Positions 17,599 through 24,986 are shown, numbered from the stretch's first letter. The stretch is DNA of 34,514 bases from an uncultured Clostridia bacterium (GCA_947625225.1 CANQNQ010000013.1:1-34514), one strand, 5' to 3'. Notes: generated by a model from the letters alone, not told the origin. Numbers and translations are program-made.

Positions 17599-18052
17599 AT
17601 TTATAAAGTACGTTTAGTGCGCTTATAGCGGGATAGCCCGCAAAGGATATCGGCGCAAACGTACCCTTTGAGTTTTGTTTTGGCTGCGCTTTATATTCGG
17701 CTGCCGCTTGGCTTTGAGTATCCCGCTTTTCTTCCGCTTTTGCGGTGCTTGTTTTGGCTGCAGGCTTCAGCATGCCAAGCAACATGGGCAACATATTTGA
17801 CATATCCGTCCCGCCCTTAAGCATATTGAGTATCGACGCGTCCTTCGGCTGTCCCGAAGAGGAAAAATCTATCCTTTCCCCAATGCGGTTTTGCCTGACA
17901 AAGGGAGTGTCGGCGCTTTGCGCGGGTCTACCGGCAACAGCGGCGCCACTTGTATTGCCGCCTGCAAACATGCCCGCAAGCGCAGAGAGGTCCGCGTTGC
18001 CCTTGCCCAGCAGTTGCATTACGGCGGAAAGCGTGTTGACGTCCAAATTCAT
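17582..18052 (-). CDS. Small protein of unknown function, divergent from the 79-aa gene
   Basis: The 156-residue protein is not a family I recognise. It has AGGTGA as a ribosome binding site and no signal peptide or membrane segment. The N-terminus (MNLDVNTLSAVMQLLGKGNA) and a central block (NMLKGGTDMSNMLPMLLGML) are methionine- and leucine-rich amphipathic helices. They are separated by a low-complexity Gly/Ala/Ser region, and a Lys/Ala/Gln-rich linker follows. The end (FAPISFAGYPAISALNVLYK) is more ordered. This layout suggests an adaptor or assembly protein with two short helical motifs in a flexible chain. Its stop codon lies in the glyA terminator hairpin. It faces the 79-residue gene across a 56-nt spacer. 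The coding call rests on length, ribosome binding site and context. Confidence 0.6.
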   Translation of the reverse strand: MNLDVNTLSAVMQLLGKGNADLSALAGMFAGGNTSGAAVAGRPAQSADTPFVRQNRIGERIDFSSSGQPKDASILNMLKGGTDMSNMLPMLLGMLKPAAKTSTAKAEEKRDTQSQAAAEYKAQPKQNSKGTFAPISFAGYPAISALNVLYKSKRTC

Positions 18053-18061
18053 AGTTCACCT

Positions 18062-18099
18062 GTCACATCCATAATATGCCGTCATATATTGAATGTGAC
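18062..18099. promoter_or_regulatory. Inverted repeat in the divergent spacer (possible operator)
   Basis: GTCACAT (18062-18068) and ATGTGAC (18093-18099) are perfect inverted copies inside the 56-nt spacer between the two small genes. No confident promoter boxes could be assigned. Confidence 0.4.
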
Positions 18100-18108
18100 G
18101 GAGGCAGC

Positions 18109-18348
18109 ATGAATTTTTGGGACGTATCGGACGGGCGAGGGCAGGATTTTTTTGAACGTTATGCAAGCTACGGCGGCAAAAGCGAGGAGGAACTCGCCCG
18201 CGAGCTTCGCGAAAATGTCGCGAAGATGAAAGCGGAGGGGACTTTTGACCCCGCGGCGTTGGAAAATCTGTACAATACGGCGTATCCCTTTCTAAACGAG
18301 GCGCAACGTCGGCGCATGCGCGGCATAATAGATATGCTCAAGGGCTGA
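18109..18348 (+). CDS. Small acidic helical protein of unknown function
   Basis: The 79-residue protein starts at the ATG after GACGGAGGC, the only start with a good ribosome binding site. It is predicted to be almost entirely helical and soluble: EEELARELRENVAKMKAEGT, then FDPAALENLYNTAYPFLNEA, ending RGIIDMLKG. I do not know a family with confidence. The end motif MLKG also occurs in the divergent 156-residue protein, which may be coincidence. The subtilisin-like protease gene starts eight nt later on the same strand, so the two probably form an operon. The protein could be a partner or regulator of that protease, but nothing in the sequence proves it. Confidence 0.65.
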   Translation: MNFWDVSDGRGQDFFERYASYGGKSEEELARELRENVAKMKAEGTFDPAALENLYNTAYPFLNEAQRRRMRGIIDMLKG

Positions 18349-18355
18349 GGGCGCT

Positions 18356-19468
18356 ATGGACAGATTGGACAGATCCATCATAGACGCGCTGGCCTCGCAC
18401 AGCAAATTCGACGGCGCGCTGGTTGGCACGCTGAAGGTCGAGGACAGCGTGACCGCGCTGGTGCGCGTGCGCAATCCGCTGCAGATGTGCCTGCTGGAGC
18501 GCGGCTTCGACGTGGTGTGCAGCTATCCGTTTATTCGCTCGGTTGGGATACGCTGCGGGCTTAAAGAGGCGATAAGGCTTGAGCGCATGCAGGAGGTGGA
18601 ATATGTATCCGCGCAGGGCAGGGCGCTCGCGCTGGACGTCCCGGCCGAGGACACGAATATGGGCTACGCGCAGGCGCTGTCCGCTCCGGTCGGGCTTGAC
18701 GGCAACGGCGTGAATTTGTGCGTGATGGACACGGGCGTCTCCCCGCATAGCGATCTGTCCATTCCGCGCGAGAGGATAGTCCACTTTGTGGATATGATAG
18801 GCGGGCAGGAGCAGCCCTATGACGACAACGGCCACGGCACCTTCGTCGCGGGGGTGGCGGCGGGCAACGGCACGCTTTCAGGCGGCAAAATTGCGGGGAT
18901 AGCGCCGCGCGCAAATATCGTGGGACTGAAAGTCATCGCAAGTAGCGGCGAGAGCGGCACGTTCAAGATCCTCGACGGCATGCAGTGGCTGTTTGACAAC
19001 TTCAGGCAGTACAACATCCGCGTCGTGTGTATGAGCTTCGGCGCTCAGCCGCTCAACTACGCCGACCCTCTCAAACTTGGCGCGGATATGCTGGTGCGCA
19101 GCGGGCTTATAGTTGTGGCTGCGTCGGGCAACAGCGGAGAAAACGCGCTTAAGTCTCCCGCCATAAGCGACGAGGTCATCGCAGTCGGAGCAGCGGACGC
19201 GCAGGACAGGGTGGCGCCTTTCACTTCGCGCGGAGCGTACAACGGAGTCGCGCGCCCGGACGTGTACGCGGACGGAGTGAACGTGCGCGGAGTTGCCGCA
19301 GGCGGAACGTACTCCTTTATGACGGGGACGTCTGCCGCCGCGCCATATGTGGCGGGAGCGTGTTGCCTATTGTGCCAGAAGTACAAAAATATAACTCCCG
19401 TGCAGGCTAAGGCGGCAATTTTTAGCTCGTGTAAAGTGGTAGACGGCAAGCGCATATTCAGGCTGTAG
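18356..19468 (+). CDS. Subtilisin-like serine protease (peptidase S8), apparently without secretion signal
   Basis: The 370-residue protein has the S8 catalytic triad in order: Asp125 (LCVMDTGVSPHSDL), His160 (DDNGHGTFVAGVAAGN) and Ser326 (MTGTSAAAPYVAGACCLL). The oxyanion asparagine is in VAASGNSGENA. Residues 1-105 precede the catalytic core and look like a folded propeptide rather than a signal peptide: the N-terminus MDRLDRSIIDALASHSKFDG is polar. It is therefore likely cytoplasmic or spore-associated, as in intracellular subtilisins, unless exported by an unusual route. The ribosome binding site is GAGGGCG. It is co-transcribed with the 79-residue gene. Substrates are unknown. The bidirectional hairpin at 19530 lies beyond its stop. 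Confidence 0.9.
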   Translation: MDRLDRSIIDALASHSKFDGALVGTLKVEDSVTALVRVRNPLQMCLLERGFDVVCSYPFIRSVGIRCGLKEAIRLERMQEVEYVSAQGRALALDVPAEDTNMGYAQALSAPVGLDGNGVNLCVMDTGVSPHSDLSIPRERIVHFVDMIGGQEQPYDDNGHGTFVAGVAAGNGTLSGGKIAGIAPRANIVGLKVIASSGESGTFKILDGMQWLFDNFRQYNIRVVCMSFGAQPLNYADPLKLGADMLVRSGLIVVAASGNSGENALKSPAISDEVIAVGAADAQDRVAPFTSRGAYNGVARPDVYADGVNVRGVAAGGTYSFMTGTSAAAPYVAGACCLLCQKYKNITPVQAKAAIFSSCKVVDGKRIFRL

Positions 19469-19529
19469 ATCTCAAAACAAGTGTTTTAACCAACAAAAAC
19501 AATGAAATAAAGTATATTTTCGCAAGAAA

Positions 19530-19553
19530 AATGCCCGTCGCAAGACGGGCATT
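19530..19553. terminator. Bidirectional terminator between the S8 protease and dhaKL
   Basis: AATGCCCGTC and GACGGGCATT form a perfect 10-bp stem with a GCAA loop. On the minus strand it is followed by TTTCTT, a good terminator for dhaKL. On the plus strand the T tract is weak. Confidence 0.8.
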
Positions 19554-19573
19554 CTTATGCGATTTGACAGCGC

Positions 19574-21400
19574 TTACATCTTCTTGATGTATGCGGCAAG
19601 CTCGTTGAATATGACGTCCAGGCCGTGTGCGCCCGCGTCGGGATAGCCTATGCTGCGCTCGCCGACCGTGCCCGCTCTGCCAAGAGTTGCCACGTGAGTC
19701 TTGGTGGCTTCGGCGCCTTCATGCGCCGCCTTTGCGCCAAGCTCGAGGCCCTTTTGCAGTTTTTTGCCTTCCTCCGCCGCTTTGGTCAGAGCCATTGCGC
19801 AGGGTTTGAGAGCGTCGACCAAGGTCTTGTCGCCTATCTCCGCGCCTTTGCCAAAGGACTTTTTGCCCGTCTCGTAGACGCCGCGATTTGCCTCGGTGAA
19901 CAGCAGAGCGATGTCGGCAAGGTTGACTTCCTTCTTGCCAAGCATTGCCTTGCCCGCATACTTGAATGCGGAGCCCCAGATGGGACCGGACGCGCCGCCG
20001 CAGTACTCCTTGATGACCTCGGAGCAGCTTACGAGGAACTCGCCTATGTCGCCTTTCTTGCGGGTAGCCCAGTCGGCTTTGAGCTGTCTGAAGCCCTTGG
20101 CGATGGACATACCGAAGTCGCCGTCGCCCATCTTGTCCGCCTCGCAGAAGGGGACTTCGTTTTCGATGACGATGTCCGCCATCTTGTCCACTATCTGCAC
20201 GAACGCGGCGGTGTTGATCGTCTCGCCCACAACGGGAACGCCTTCCACTTCGTAGACGGCGTTGGCATCATCTTCCTCGGCAGCGATCTTGACGGCGGCC
20301 TTTTTTGCCACTTCCGCCTGCGGGACATAGCCAAGCGCCCTGCCTATGGCGTTGACTGCCTCAAGCGCAGCCTCTGCCTGCTCGCTCATAGCGGCGCCCC
20401 AGGTCAGCGCGGGAGTTGCCACCGCGTAGTCGATGAGGGACTTCAGCTCGCTGTCCACGCGCAGCACGGTTATGGACGCGCCCGCCATGTCTATGGAGGT
20501 CATGAAGTTGCCCACTATCGTGCGGTGGATCTTCACGCCGTCCGCGGCAAGCGCCTTGTTGACGGAATTGTTGAGGATGTACAGCTCCTGCAAGGGAGAG
20601 CCGCCGAAGCCGTTGATGAGCAGCACGATCTCCTCGCCGCTCTTGAGCTTGAGGTCTTCCTCGAGGTCGGTGATTATCCTGCGCGCGAGGTCGTCGGAGA
20701 AGGTGCCCTTGGAGTAGTCTATCTTCTCGCGGAAGCGACCGGGTTCGCCGTGGATGCCCACGCCGAATTCCATCTCGTCGTCGCCTATCTCAAAGGTGGG
20801 ATGGCCTGCAGCGGGGACCGTGCAGGAAGTGAACGCAAAGCCGAATGAACGCACGTTTTCGATGACCTTGTTTGCGACGCGCTTAACCTCGGCGAGGTCC
20901 TTTCCTTGCTGAGCCGCCGCACCTGCGCACTTGTGCACCAGTACAGTGCCCGCGACGCCCCTGCGACCTACCGTGTAGAGGGAGTCCTTGACGGCGATGT
21001 CGTCGTTGACGTACACCGCGTCCACCTTTATGCCGTCCTCCTGAGCGTCCGCCATGGCGTTGTTGAAGTTCATGCAGTCGCCGGAGTAGTTTTTGATGAT
21101 GAGCAGCACGCCCTTGTCGGTGGCGCACTTTTTGATGGCGTTGTACACCTGCACCTGCGAGGGGGAGGCGAACACGTCGCCGCATACCGCCGCGTCAAGC
21201 ATACCTTTGCCCACAAAGCCCGCATGAGCAGGCTCGTGACCGCTGCCACCGCCGGAGATGAGGCTGACCTTGTTTGCATCTATCTCTTTCTTTTTGACGA
21301 TTTTGAATTTTTCTACAAACTCGAGCTCGGGATGCGCGGCGGCGAGGCCGTGGCACATATCATACACGAAGGACTCGGCAGTGTTCATTATTTTTTTCAT
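19574..21400 (-). CDS. Single-chain dihydroxyacetone kinase (DhaK-DhaL fusion)
   Basis: The 608-residue protein fuses the two kinase domains. DhaK (about 1-335) binds dihydroxyacetone covalently through His217 (FGVGIHGEPG) and carries SGGGSGHEPAHAGFVG. DhaL (about 391-608) carries the nucleotide/Mg loop CEADKMGDGDFG with Asp422, Asp426 and Asp428. This is the ATP-using form, as in Citrobacter, rather than the PTS type that needs DhaM. The reaction is dihydroxyacetone plus ATP to DHA-phosphate, which enters glycolysis. The ribosome binding site is AAGGAG. It lies 122 nt after gldA on the same strand, with a hairpin between, so the two form one operon. The Phe following the DGD motif differs from the more common His or Cys but need not affect catalysis. 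Confidence 0.93.
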   Translation of the reverse strand: MKKIMNTAESFVYDMCHGLAAAHPELEFVEKFKIVKKKEIDANKVSLISGGGSGHEPAHAGFVGKGMLDAAVCGDVFASPSQVQVYNAIKKCATDKGVLLIIKNYSGDCMNFNNAMADAQEDGIKVDAVYVNDDIAVKDSLYTVGRRGVAGTVLVHKCAGAAAQQGKDLAEVKRVANKVIENVRSFGFAFTSCTVPAAGHPTFEIGDDEMEFGVGIHGEPGRFREKIDYSKGTFSDDLARRIITDLEEDLKLKSGEEIVLLINGFGGSPLQELYILNNSVNKALAADGVKIHRTIVGNFMTSIDMAGASITVLRVDSELKSLIDYAVATPALTWGAAMSEQAEAALEAVNAIGRALGYVPQAEVAKKAAVKIAAEEDDANAVYEVEGVPVVGETINTAAFVQIVDKMADIVIENEVPFCEADKMGDGDFGMSIAKGFRQLKADWATRKKGDIGEFLVSCSEVIKEYCGGASGPIWGSAFKYAGKAMLGKKEVNLADIALLFTEANRGVYETGKKSFGKGAEIGDKTLVDALKPCAMALTKAAEEGKKLQKGLELGAKAAHEGAEATKTHVATLGRAGTVGERSIGYPDAGAHGLDVIFNELAAYIKKM

Positions 21401-21483
21401 AACTATCTCCTTATCATGTCAATATTGCGACATAAAGCGCTCCTTTTGACAAGATCGCCTTGGGAGCGCAATGTGCCGACGTT

Positions 21484-21514
21484 AAAACTCTCCCACCTTT
21501 TGTGAGAGAGTTTT
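21484..21514 (-). terminator. Intra-operon hairpin between gldA and dhaKL
   Basis: On the minus strand AAAACTCTC and GAGAGTTTT pair, with TCAC/GTGG extending the stem, around a short A-rich loop, eight nt after the gldA stop. Only four T end the stem. It could act as a partial terminator or an mRNA-stability element between the two genes. Confidence 0.5.
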
Positions 21515-21522
21515 GAAAAAAC

Positions 21523-22671
21523 TTAGTCGCAGCAATCGCAGCCGTATCTGTACTCGTAGCCGATCTTGTCAGCCGTCTTGATGGCCGCCTTGACCATATC
21601 CACGGTGACGGGGAAGGGCATGTTGTGGATGGACTCGTCGGGGATGCAGCTCTTTTCCGCAATGGCGGTCAGCATCTCGTCGTCGATCTCGTCGGTGCCC
21701 AGGTCTTTCAGGCAGACGGGCAGGCCGACTGTCTCGCAGAAGTCAAGCACTTCGTACAGCTCCTCTTCGGGGCTGTTTTCAAGCACCAGCTGGCACAGCG
21801 TTCCAAACGCGACCATCTCGCCGTGATAATACTTGGTGTGGGAGGGCAGCAGCGTGAGGCCGTCATGGATGGCGTGCGCCGCGGCAAGTCCGCCGCTTTC
21901 AAAGCCGAGACCGGAAAGCAGGATGTTGGTTTCCACTATCTTTTCAAATGCGGGAGTGACGCAGTTCATGTCGCAAGCGACCTTTGCCTTTGCACCGTCT
22001 GACAGTAGGGTCTTGTAGCACAGCTCGGCAAGCGCGAAAGCCGCCATTGTGCCGTAGCCCAGCATCGTGCCCTTAGCGCGGTTCGCGCCGCATGGAAGGC
22101 CCGCGTTGACGTTGGAGCAGGAACGCACGTTTGCCCTTGCCTCAAAATAGGTGGACAATGCGTCGCCCATGCCGCTGACAAGGAAGCGAGTGGGTGCGTT
22201 TGCGATGACAGTGGTGTCGATAAGCACCACGCTGGGGCTCTGTCTGAAGTAGGCATAGTCGTCAAAGTGATGGTCGTCGGTGTACAGCACTGCAGAGTGA
22301 GACGTGGGCGCGTCCGTCGCCGCGATGGTGGGGCAAATGATCAGGTTGCTGCCCGCCGCGACGCATTTGGAGGTGTCTATCGCCTTGCCACCGCCCAAGC
22401 CGATGGTGCAGTTGCACTTGTTGGCCTTTGCAAACTCCTGCAAAGCCTTGACGGTATTGCGGGAGCATTCGCCCTTGAAAAGGTCGCTGGTCACAAATTC
22501 TACGCCGAACTTTCTTTGGGTAGCTTCAAGTTTTTCAGCGACGAGCTTGAGCGCGAACGGATCCGCGATCAGCAGAGCTTTCTTGCCGAAAGTTCTGACA
22601 AAATAGCCGAGGTTGAGGAGTTCATCCTCGCCCTGAACGTACTTGGTTGGGCAAATAAATGCTTTTCTCAT
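21523..22671 (-). CDS. gldA: Glycerol dehydrogenase (NAD-dependent, iron-containing alcohol dehydrogenase family)
   Basis: GldA oxidises glycerol to dihydroxyacetone with NAD+. The 382-residue protein shows the NAD-binding strands (IGLGGGKAIDTSK) and the GlyDH box ICPTIAATDAPTSHSAVLYT. The zinc ligands appear as the Asp in GMGDALSTYFEA and two His in AAHAIHDG and YYHGEMVAFG. The C-terminus ends in a short Cys-rich tail (GCDCCD) of unknown meaning. The ribosome binding site is AAAGGAG. The promoter is well defined and divergent from nadE. dhaKL follows, giving a complete glycerol-to-DHA-phosphate route that would yield one NADH per glycerol. Confidence 0.95.
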   Translation of the reverse strand: MRKAFICPTKYVQGEDELLNLGYFVRTFGKKALLIADPFALKLVAEKLEATQRKFGVEFVTSDLFKGECSRNTVKALQEFAKANKCNCTIGLGGGKAIDTSKCVAAGSNLIICPTIAATDAPTSHSAVLYTDDHHFDDYAYFRQSPSVVLIDTTVIANAPTRFLVSGMGDALSTYFEARANVRSCSNVNAGLPCGANRAKGTMLGYGTMAAFALAELCYKTLLSDGAKAKVACDMNCVTPAFEKIVETNILLSGLGFESGGLAAAHAIHDGLTLLPSHTKYYHGEMVAFGTLCQLVLENSPEEELYEVLDFCETVGLPVCLKDLGTDEIDDEMLTAIAEKSCIPDESIHNMPFPVTVDMVKAAIKTADKIGYEYRYGCDCCD

Positions 22672-22709
22672 AAAGTTTCTCCTTTATTGAAAGATTTTTT
22701 GATAACTAT

Positions 22710-22738
22710 ATTATATAACCGTCCGTTTTCAATTTCAA
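22710..22738 (-). promoter_or_regulatory. Sigma-A promoter of gldA-dhaKL
   Basis: On the minus strand TTGAAA (22738-22733), a 17-nt spacer, and TATAAT (22715-22710). The palindrome ACCAAATTTGGT sits just upstream of the -35. Confidence 0.75.
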
Positions 22739-22739
22739 T

Positions 22740-22751
22740 ACCAAATTTGGT
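22740..22751. promoter_or_regulatory. Palindrome ACCAAATTTGGT upstream of the gldA -35
   Basis: A perfect 12-bp palindrome two nt from the gldA -35. A near-copy in mirror orientation lies in the nadE promoter (22852-22862), and the two share the word AAATTTGGTAT. It is a candidate operator. Confidence 0.45.
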
Positions 22752-22842
22752 TAAAATTGGATTTTTTTGAAAAAATTATCTCAAAAACGGCAAAAATTGC
22801 CTCGCCCAAGAGCCAAAAAGCCGCATTTTTCAAAAAAAATTG

Positions 22843-22870
22843 TTGTGCAAGCCAAAATTTGGTATATAAT
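22843..22870 (+). promoter_or_regulatory. Sigma-A promoter of nadE with embedded palindrome
   Basis: TTGTGC (22843-22848), 16 nt, TATAAT (22865-22870). The spacer contains CCAAAATTTGG (22852-22862), so a protein bound there would block RNA polymerase. The start codon follows 26 nt after the -10. Confidence 0.7.
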
Positions 22871-22896
22871 CTATGCATAAAGTCGGAGGTATAAAT

Positions 22897-23646
22897 ATGG
22901 ACATAAACACATCCGTTCGGCAAAGAGTTCAGTGGATAAAGGACATCCTTGCTTCAAGCGGCGCAAAAGGCGTCATTTACGGCAACAGCGGCGGCAAAGA
23001 TTGCTCGCTTGTCAGCATACTTTGCAAGATGGCTACCGACAACGTGGTGGGCGTCATAATGCCTTGCCAATCCTCGCAAAACTACGGCAGCGACCGCGAC
23101 GACGCGCTAAAAGTAGGCGCCGCGTTTGGCATACCGCAAATGGAAGTCGACCTCACCGAAGTCAAAAACGCGTTTATGGGCGCGCTTGGCGACAAACTGA
23201 CGGACGGCGCCGTGAGCGAATACAACGTGCATATGGCGGGCATCAACGTCAATCCCAGACTGAGGATGACCGCTCTGTACGCGCTGGGACAGGCAAGGGG
23301 ATACCTCGTTGCGGGCTCGGGAAACCTTGACGAAGCGACGCTCGGCTACTTCACAAAGTGGGGCGACGGCGCGTATGACTTCAATCCCATCGCGGATCTG
23401 ACCGTGGGGGAGATATACGAGCACCTCAGATTTTTGGGTTGCCCTTCAAGCGTCATTGACAAGGCGCCATCCGCGGGACTGTACGCCGGACAGACGGACG
23501 AAAAAGAACTTGGCATAAGCTACAGCGACGTGGACAAGTACCTCAAGGGCGGCAAGGTGGACGAAGCGGTGGCTCAGCGCATACGCAGCGCGGAGCGTTC
23601 AAACGCGCATAAGCGTCGCATGCCGCTGATGTTCGGCAAGGATTGA
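22897..23646 (+). CDS. nadE: NAD+ synthase (ammonia-dependent type)
   Basis: NadE makes NAD+ from deamido-NAD+, ATP and ammonia. The 249-residue protein is the short form without a glutaminase domain, so it should use free ammonia. It has the PP-loop GNSGGKDCSL, the NAD/ATP region LYALGQARGYLVAGSGNLDE, and the C-terminal block PSAGLYAGQTDEKELGISYS. The PP-loop has a Cys inserted before Ser (KDCS) compared with the more common KDSS. I start at the second ATG, because GGAGGT sits six nt before it. An upstream ATG overlaps that ribosome binding site. It is divergent from gldA and followed by its own terminator. Confidence 0.93.
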   Translation: MDINTSVRQRVQWIKDILASSGAKGVIYGNSGGKDCSLVSILCKMATDNVVGVIMPCQSSQNYGSDRDDALKVGAAFGIPQMEVDLTEVKNAFMGALGDKLTDGAVSEYNVHMAGINVNPRLRMTALYALGQARGYLVAGSGNLDEATLGYFTKWGDGAYDFNPIADLTVGEIYEHLRFLGCPSSVIDKAPSAGLYAGQTDEKELGISYSDVDKYLKGGKVDEAVAQRIRSAERSNAHKRRMPLMFGKD

Positions 23647-23718
23647 AATACATATCGTGTTTTGAATGTTTGAGACGCAACGATGCGCAAAAATGCGTCT
23701 GAACAGTGAAAATGTAGG

Positions 23719-23752
23719 AGATACTGTCTGTACGGGCGGTATCTTTCTTTTA
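23719..23752 (+). terminator. Terminator of nadE
   Basis: AGATACTGTC (23719-23728) pairs with GGCGGTATCT (23735-23744) with two G-T pairs and a six-nt loop. TTCTTTTA follows. Confidence 0.65.
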
Positions 23753-23785
23753 TGTCAAAACGCCGTTTGAGCAGTTATATAATAT

Positions 23786-23835
23786 ACGATACGTGTTGCG
23801 ATTGGCGATACTTGTACACGATACGTGTTGTACAA
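23786..23835. repeat. 13-bp direct repeats and a TTGTAC inverted repeat upstream of the hydrogenase operon
   Basis: ACGATACGTGTTG occurs at 23786-23798 and 23818-23830, start-to-start 32 bp (about three helical turns). A third partial CGATAC lies at 23806. TTGTAC (23812-23817) and GTACAA (23830-23835) form a 6-bp inverted repeat with a 12-nt gap. These sit about 90 nt before the hydrogenase promoter and could be activator sites. This region between the nadE terminator and the promoter holds no gene. Confidence 0.5.
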
Positions 23836-23920
23836 AAATCAGGTGATTTTACACGGTTTTTGAGATAATTTTCCATACAAAATTTGCTTTATATATTTAT
23901 AAAAATATATACAAATTATC

Positions 23921-23957
23921 TTGCAACCACATCTTATTTGTGCTAAAATATGCACAA
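23921..23957 (+). promoter_or_regulatory. Promoter of the hydrogenase operon, -10 within an inverted repeat
   Basis: TTGCAA (23921-23926), a 17-nt spacer, and TAAAAT (23944-23949). The -10 lies in TTGTGC-TAAAATAT-GCACAA (23938-23957), a perfect 6-bp inverted repeat. It resembles a Rex redox-repressor site, but the half-sites are two bp further apart than the usual 18-bp Rex operator. Confidence 0.65.
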
Positions 23958-23983
23958 GCGTTTATAAATACGGAGGAGCTATA

Positions 23984-24490
23984 ATGTCAAAAATCAAACT
24001 CACGACCGTAACTTTCAAAGGTACGGCCGAACAAGAAACGCAATTAAGACAAGTTTTGACCGAGATCAAGCAGTCCGAACATCCCAGCGTGATGACCGCT
24101 TTGCAGCGCGCGCAGGAGATCTACGGCTATCTGCCCATCGAGGTCCAATCCATCATAGCGGATTATATGGGCGTGTCGCTTGAGGAAGTGTTTGGCGTCG
24201 CCACGTTCTACGCGCAATTTACGTTGAACCCCAAGGGCGAGTACGCGTTTGGCGTCTGTCTGGGCACCGCATGCTACGTCAAAGGCTCCGGCGACATACA
24301 GGCAAAGCTGGAGGAGTGCCTCAATCTGCACGACGGCGAGACTTCGCCCGACGGCAAGTACTCCATTGCCGCAACCAGGTGCGTCGGCTGCTGCGGACTT
24401 GCGCCCGTCATGGTCGTAAATAAGGAAGTGTACGGCAAACTGACGGTCAAGGACGTGCCTGACATCGTTGCCAAATACAAGGCGATGTAA
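23984..24490 (+). CDS. NuoE-like [2Fe-2S] subunit of the [FeFe]-hydrogenase complex (HndA/HydC type)
   Basis: The 168-residue protein has a thioredoxin-like fold with the four [2Fe-2S] ligands: Cys92 and Cys97 (GVCLGTACYVKG), and Cys133 and Cys137 (TRCVGCCGLAP). The N-terminal helical half (VMTALQRAQEIYGYLPIEVQ and GVSLEEVFGVATFYAQF) is the usual NuoE helix bundle. In the complex it passes electrons between the flavin subunit and the hydrogenase subunit. I chose the ATG preceded by CGGAGGAG. A longer frame beginning with TTG has no ribosome binding site and would cover the promoter. It is the first gene of the operon, and the HATPase gene abuts its stop. Confidence 0.92.
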   Translation: MSKIKLTTVTFKGTAEQETQLRQVLTEIKQSEHPSVMTALQRAQEIYGYLPIEVQSIIADYMGVSLEEVFGVATFYAQFTLNPKGEYAFGVCLGTACYVKGSGDIQAKLEECLNLHDGETSPDGKYSIAATRCVGCCGLAPVMVVNKEVYGKLTVKDVPDIVAKYKAM

Positions 24491-24976
24491 ATGCGCGAAA
24501 CGTCGCTTTTGATGCTTGAACTTGCCCAAAACAGCCTTGACGCGGGCGCGACAACAGTCAATATGACGGTCACGCAGGACGGCGAGGCGCAGCGCATTGT
24601 CATAGAGGATGACGGCGCGGGCATGGACGATCTGACGCTGAGGAGGGCGCTTGAGGGCAAACCTGAAAGCGCAGGCAAGGGCAGGGGGCTCAGGCAAGTC
24701 AAGGGCGAGGTCGAGGCGTGCGGCGGGACGCTGGATATACGGTCTCAAAGGGGCAAGGGCACCCGCGCGGAACTGTACTTTGAAAGGGGAGCGCGGCTTG
24801 GCGACATAGGCGCCACGGTAGTGCCGCTGCTGTCGGAAGGCTCGGATATAGTCCTGACGATAAAAAGAGACGAACAGATACACGTTTTTGACACAAGGAA
24901 GCTGAAGGAGCAGGGGGCGGATATCACAGATCCGCGCATGCTCGTCAAAATAAGGCATCAAATCAACAATTTGTAA
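24491..24976 (+). CDS. HATPase_c (GHKL-type) ATP-binding protein within the hydrogenase operon
   Basis: The 161-residue protein begins with a GHKL ATPase fold: N box LMLELAQNSLDAGATTV, G1 box DDGAGMDD, and a glycine-rich GKGRGLRQVKGE loop as G2. It has no phospho-acceptor His domain and no transmembrane segment, so it is not a complete histidine kinase. It resembles the anti-sigma/ATPase proteins found between hydrogenase subunit genes in other Clostridia. Possible roles are regulation of hydrogenase maturation or gene expression, but the function is not established. The start abuts the preceding stop, with AAGGCG as a ribosome binding site. HndB follows after 10 nt. Confidence 0.82.
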   Translation: MRETSLLMLELAQNSLDAGATTVNMTVTQDGEAQRIVIEDDGAGMDDLTLRRALEGKPESAGKGRGLRQVKGEVEACGGTLDIRSQRGKGTRAELYFERGARLGDIGATVVPLLSEGSDIVLTIKRDEQIHVFDTRKLKEQGADITDPRMLVKIRHQINNL

Positions 24977-24986
24977 GGAGCATGAT

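Noticed and set aside
23938..23957. Firm assignment as a Rex operator
   Set aside because: The half-sites resemble Rex half-sites, but the gap is two bp too long for the 18-bp consensus, so only a generic operator is claimed.
23921..23983. Upstream TTG start for the NuoE-like subunit
   Set aside because: The extension covers the promoter and lacks a ribosome binding site. The ATG at 23984 has CGGAGGAG and matches the family start.
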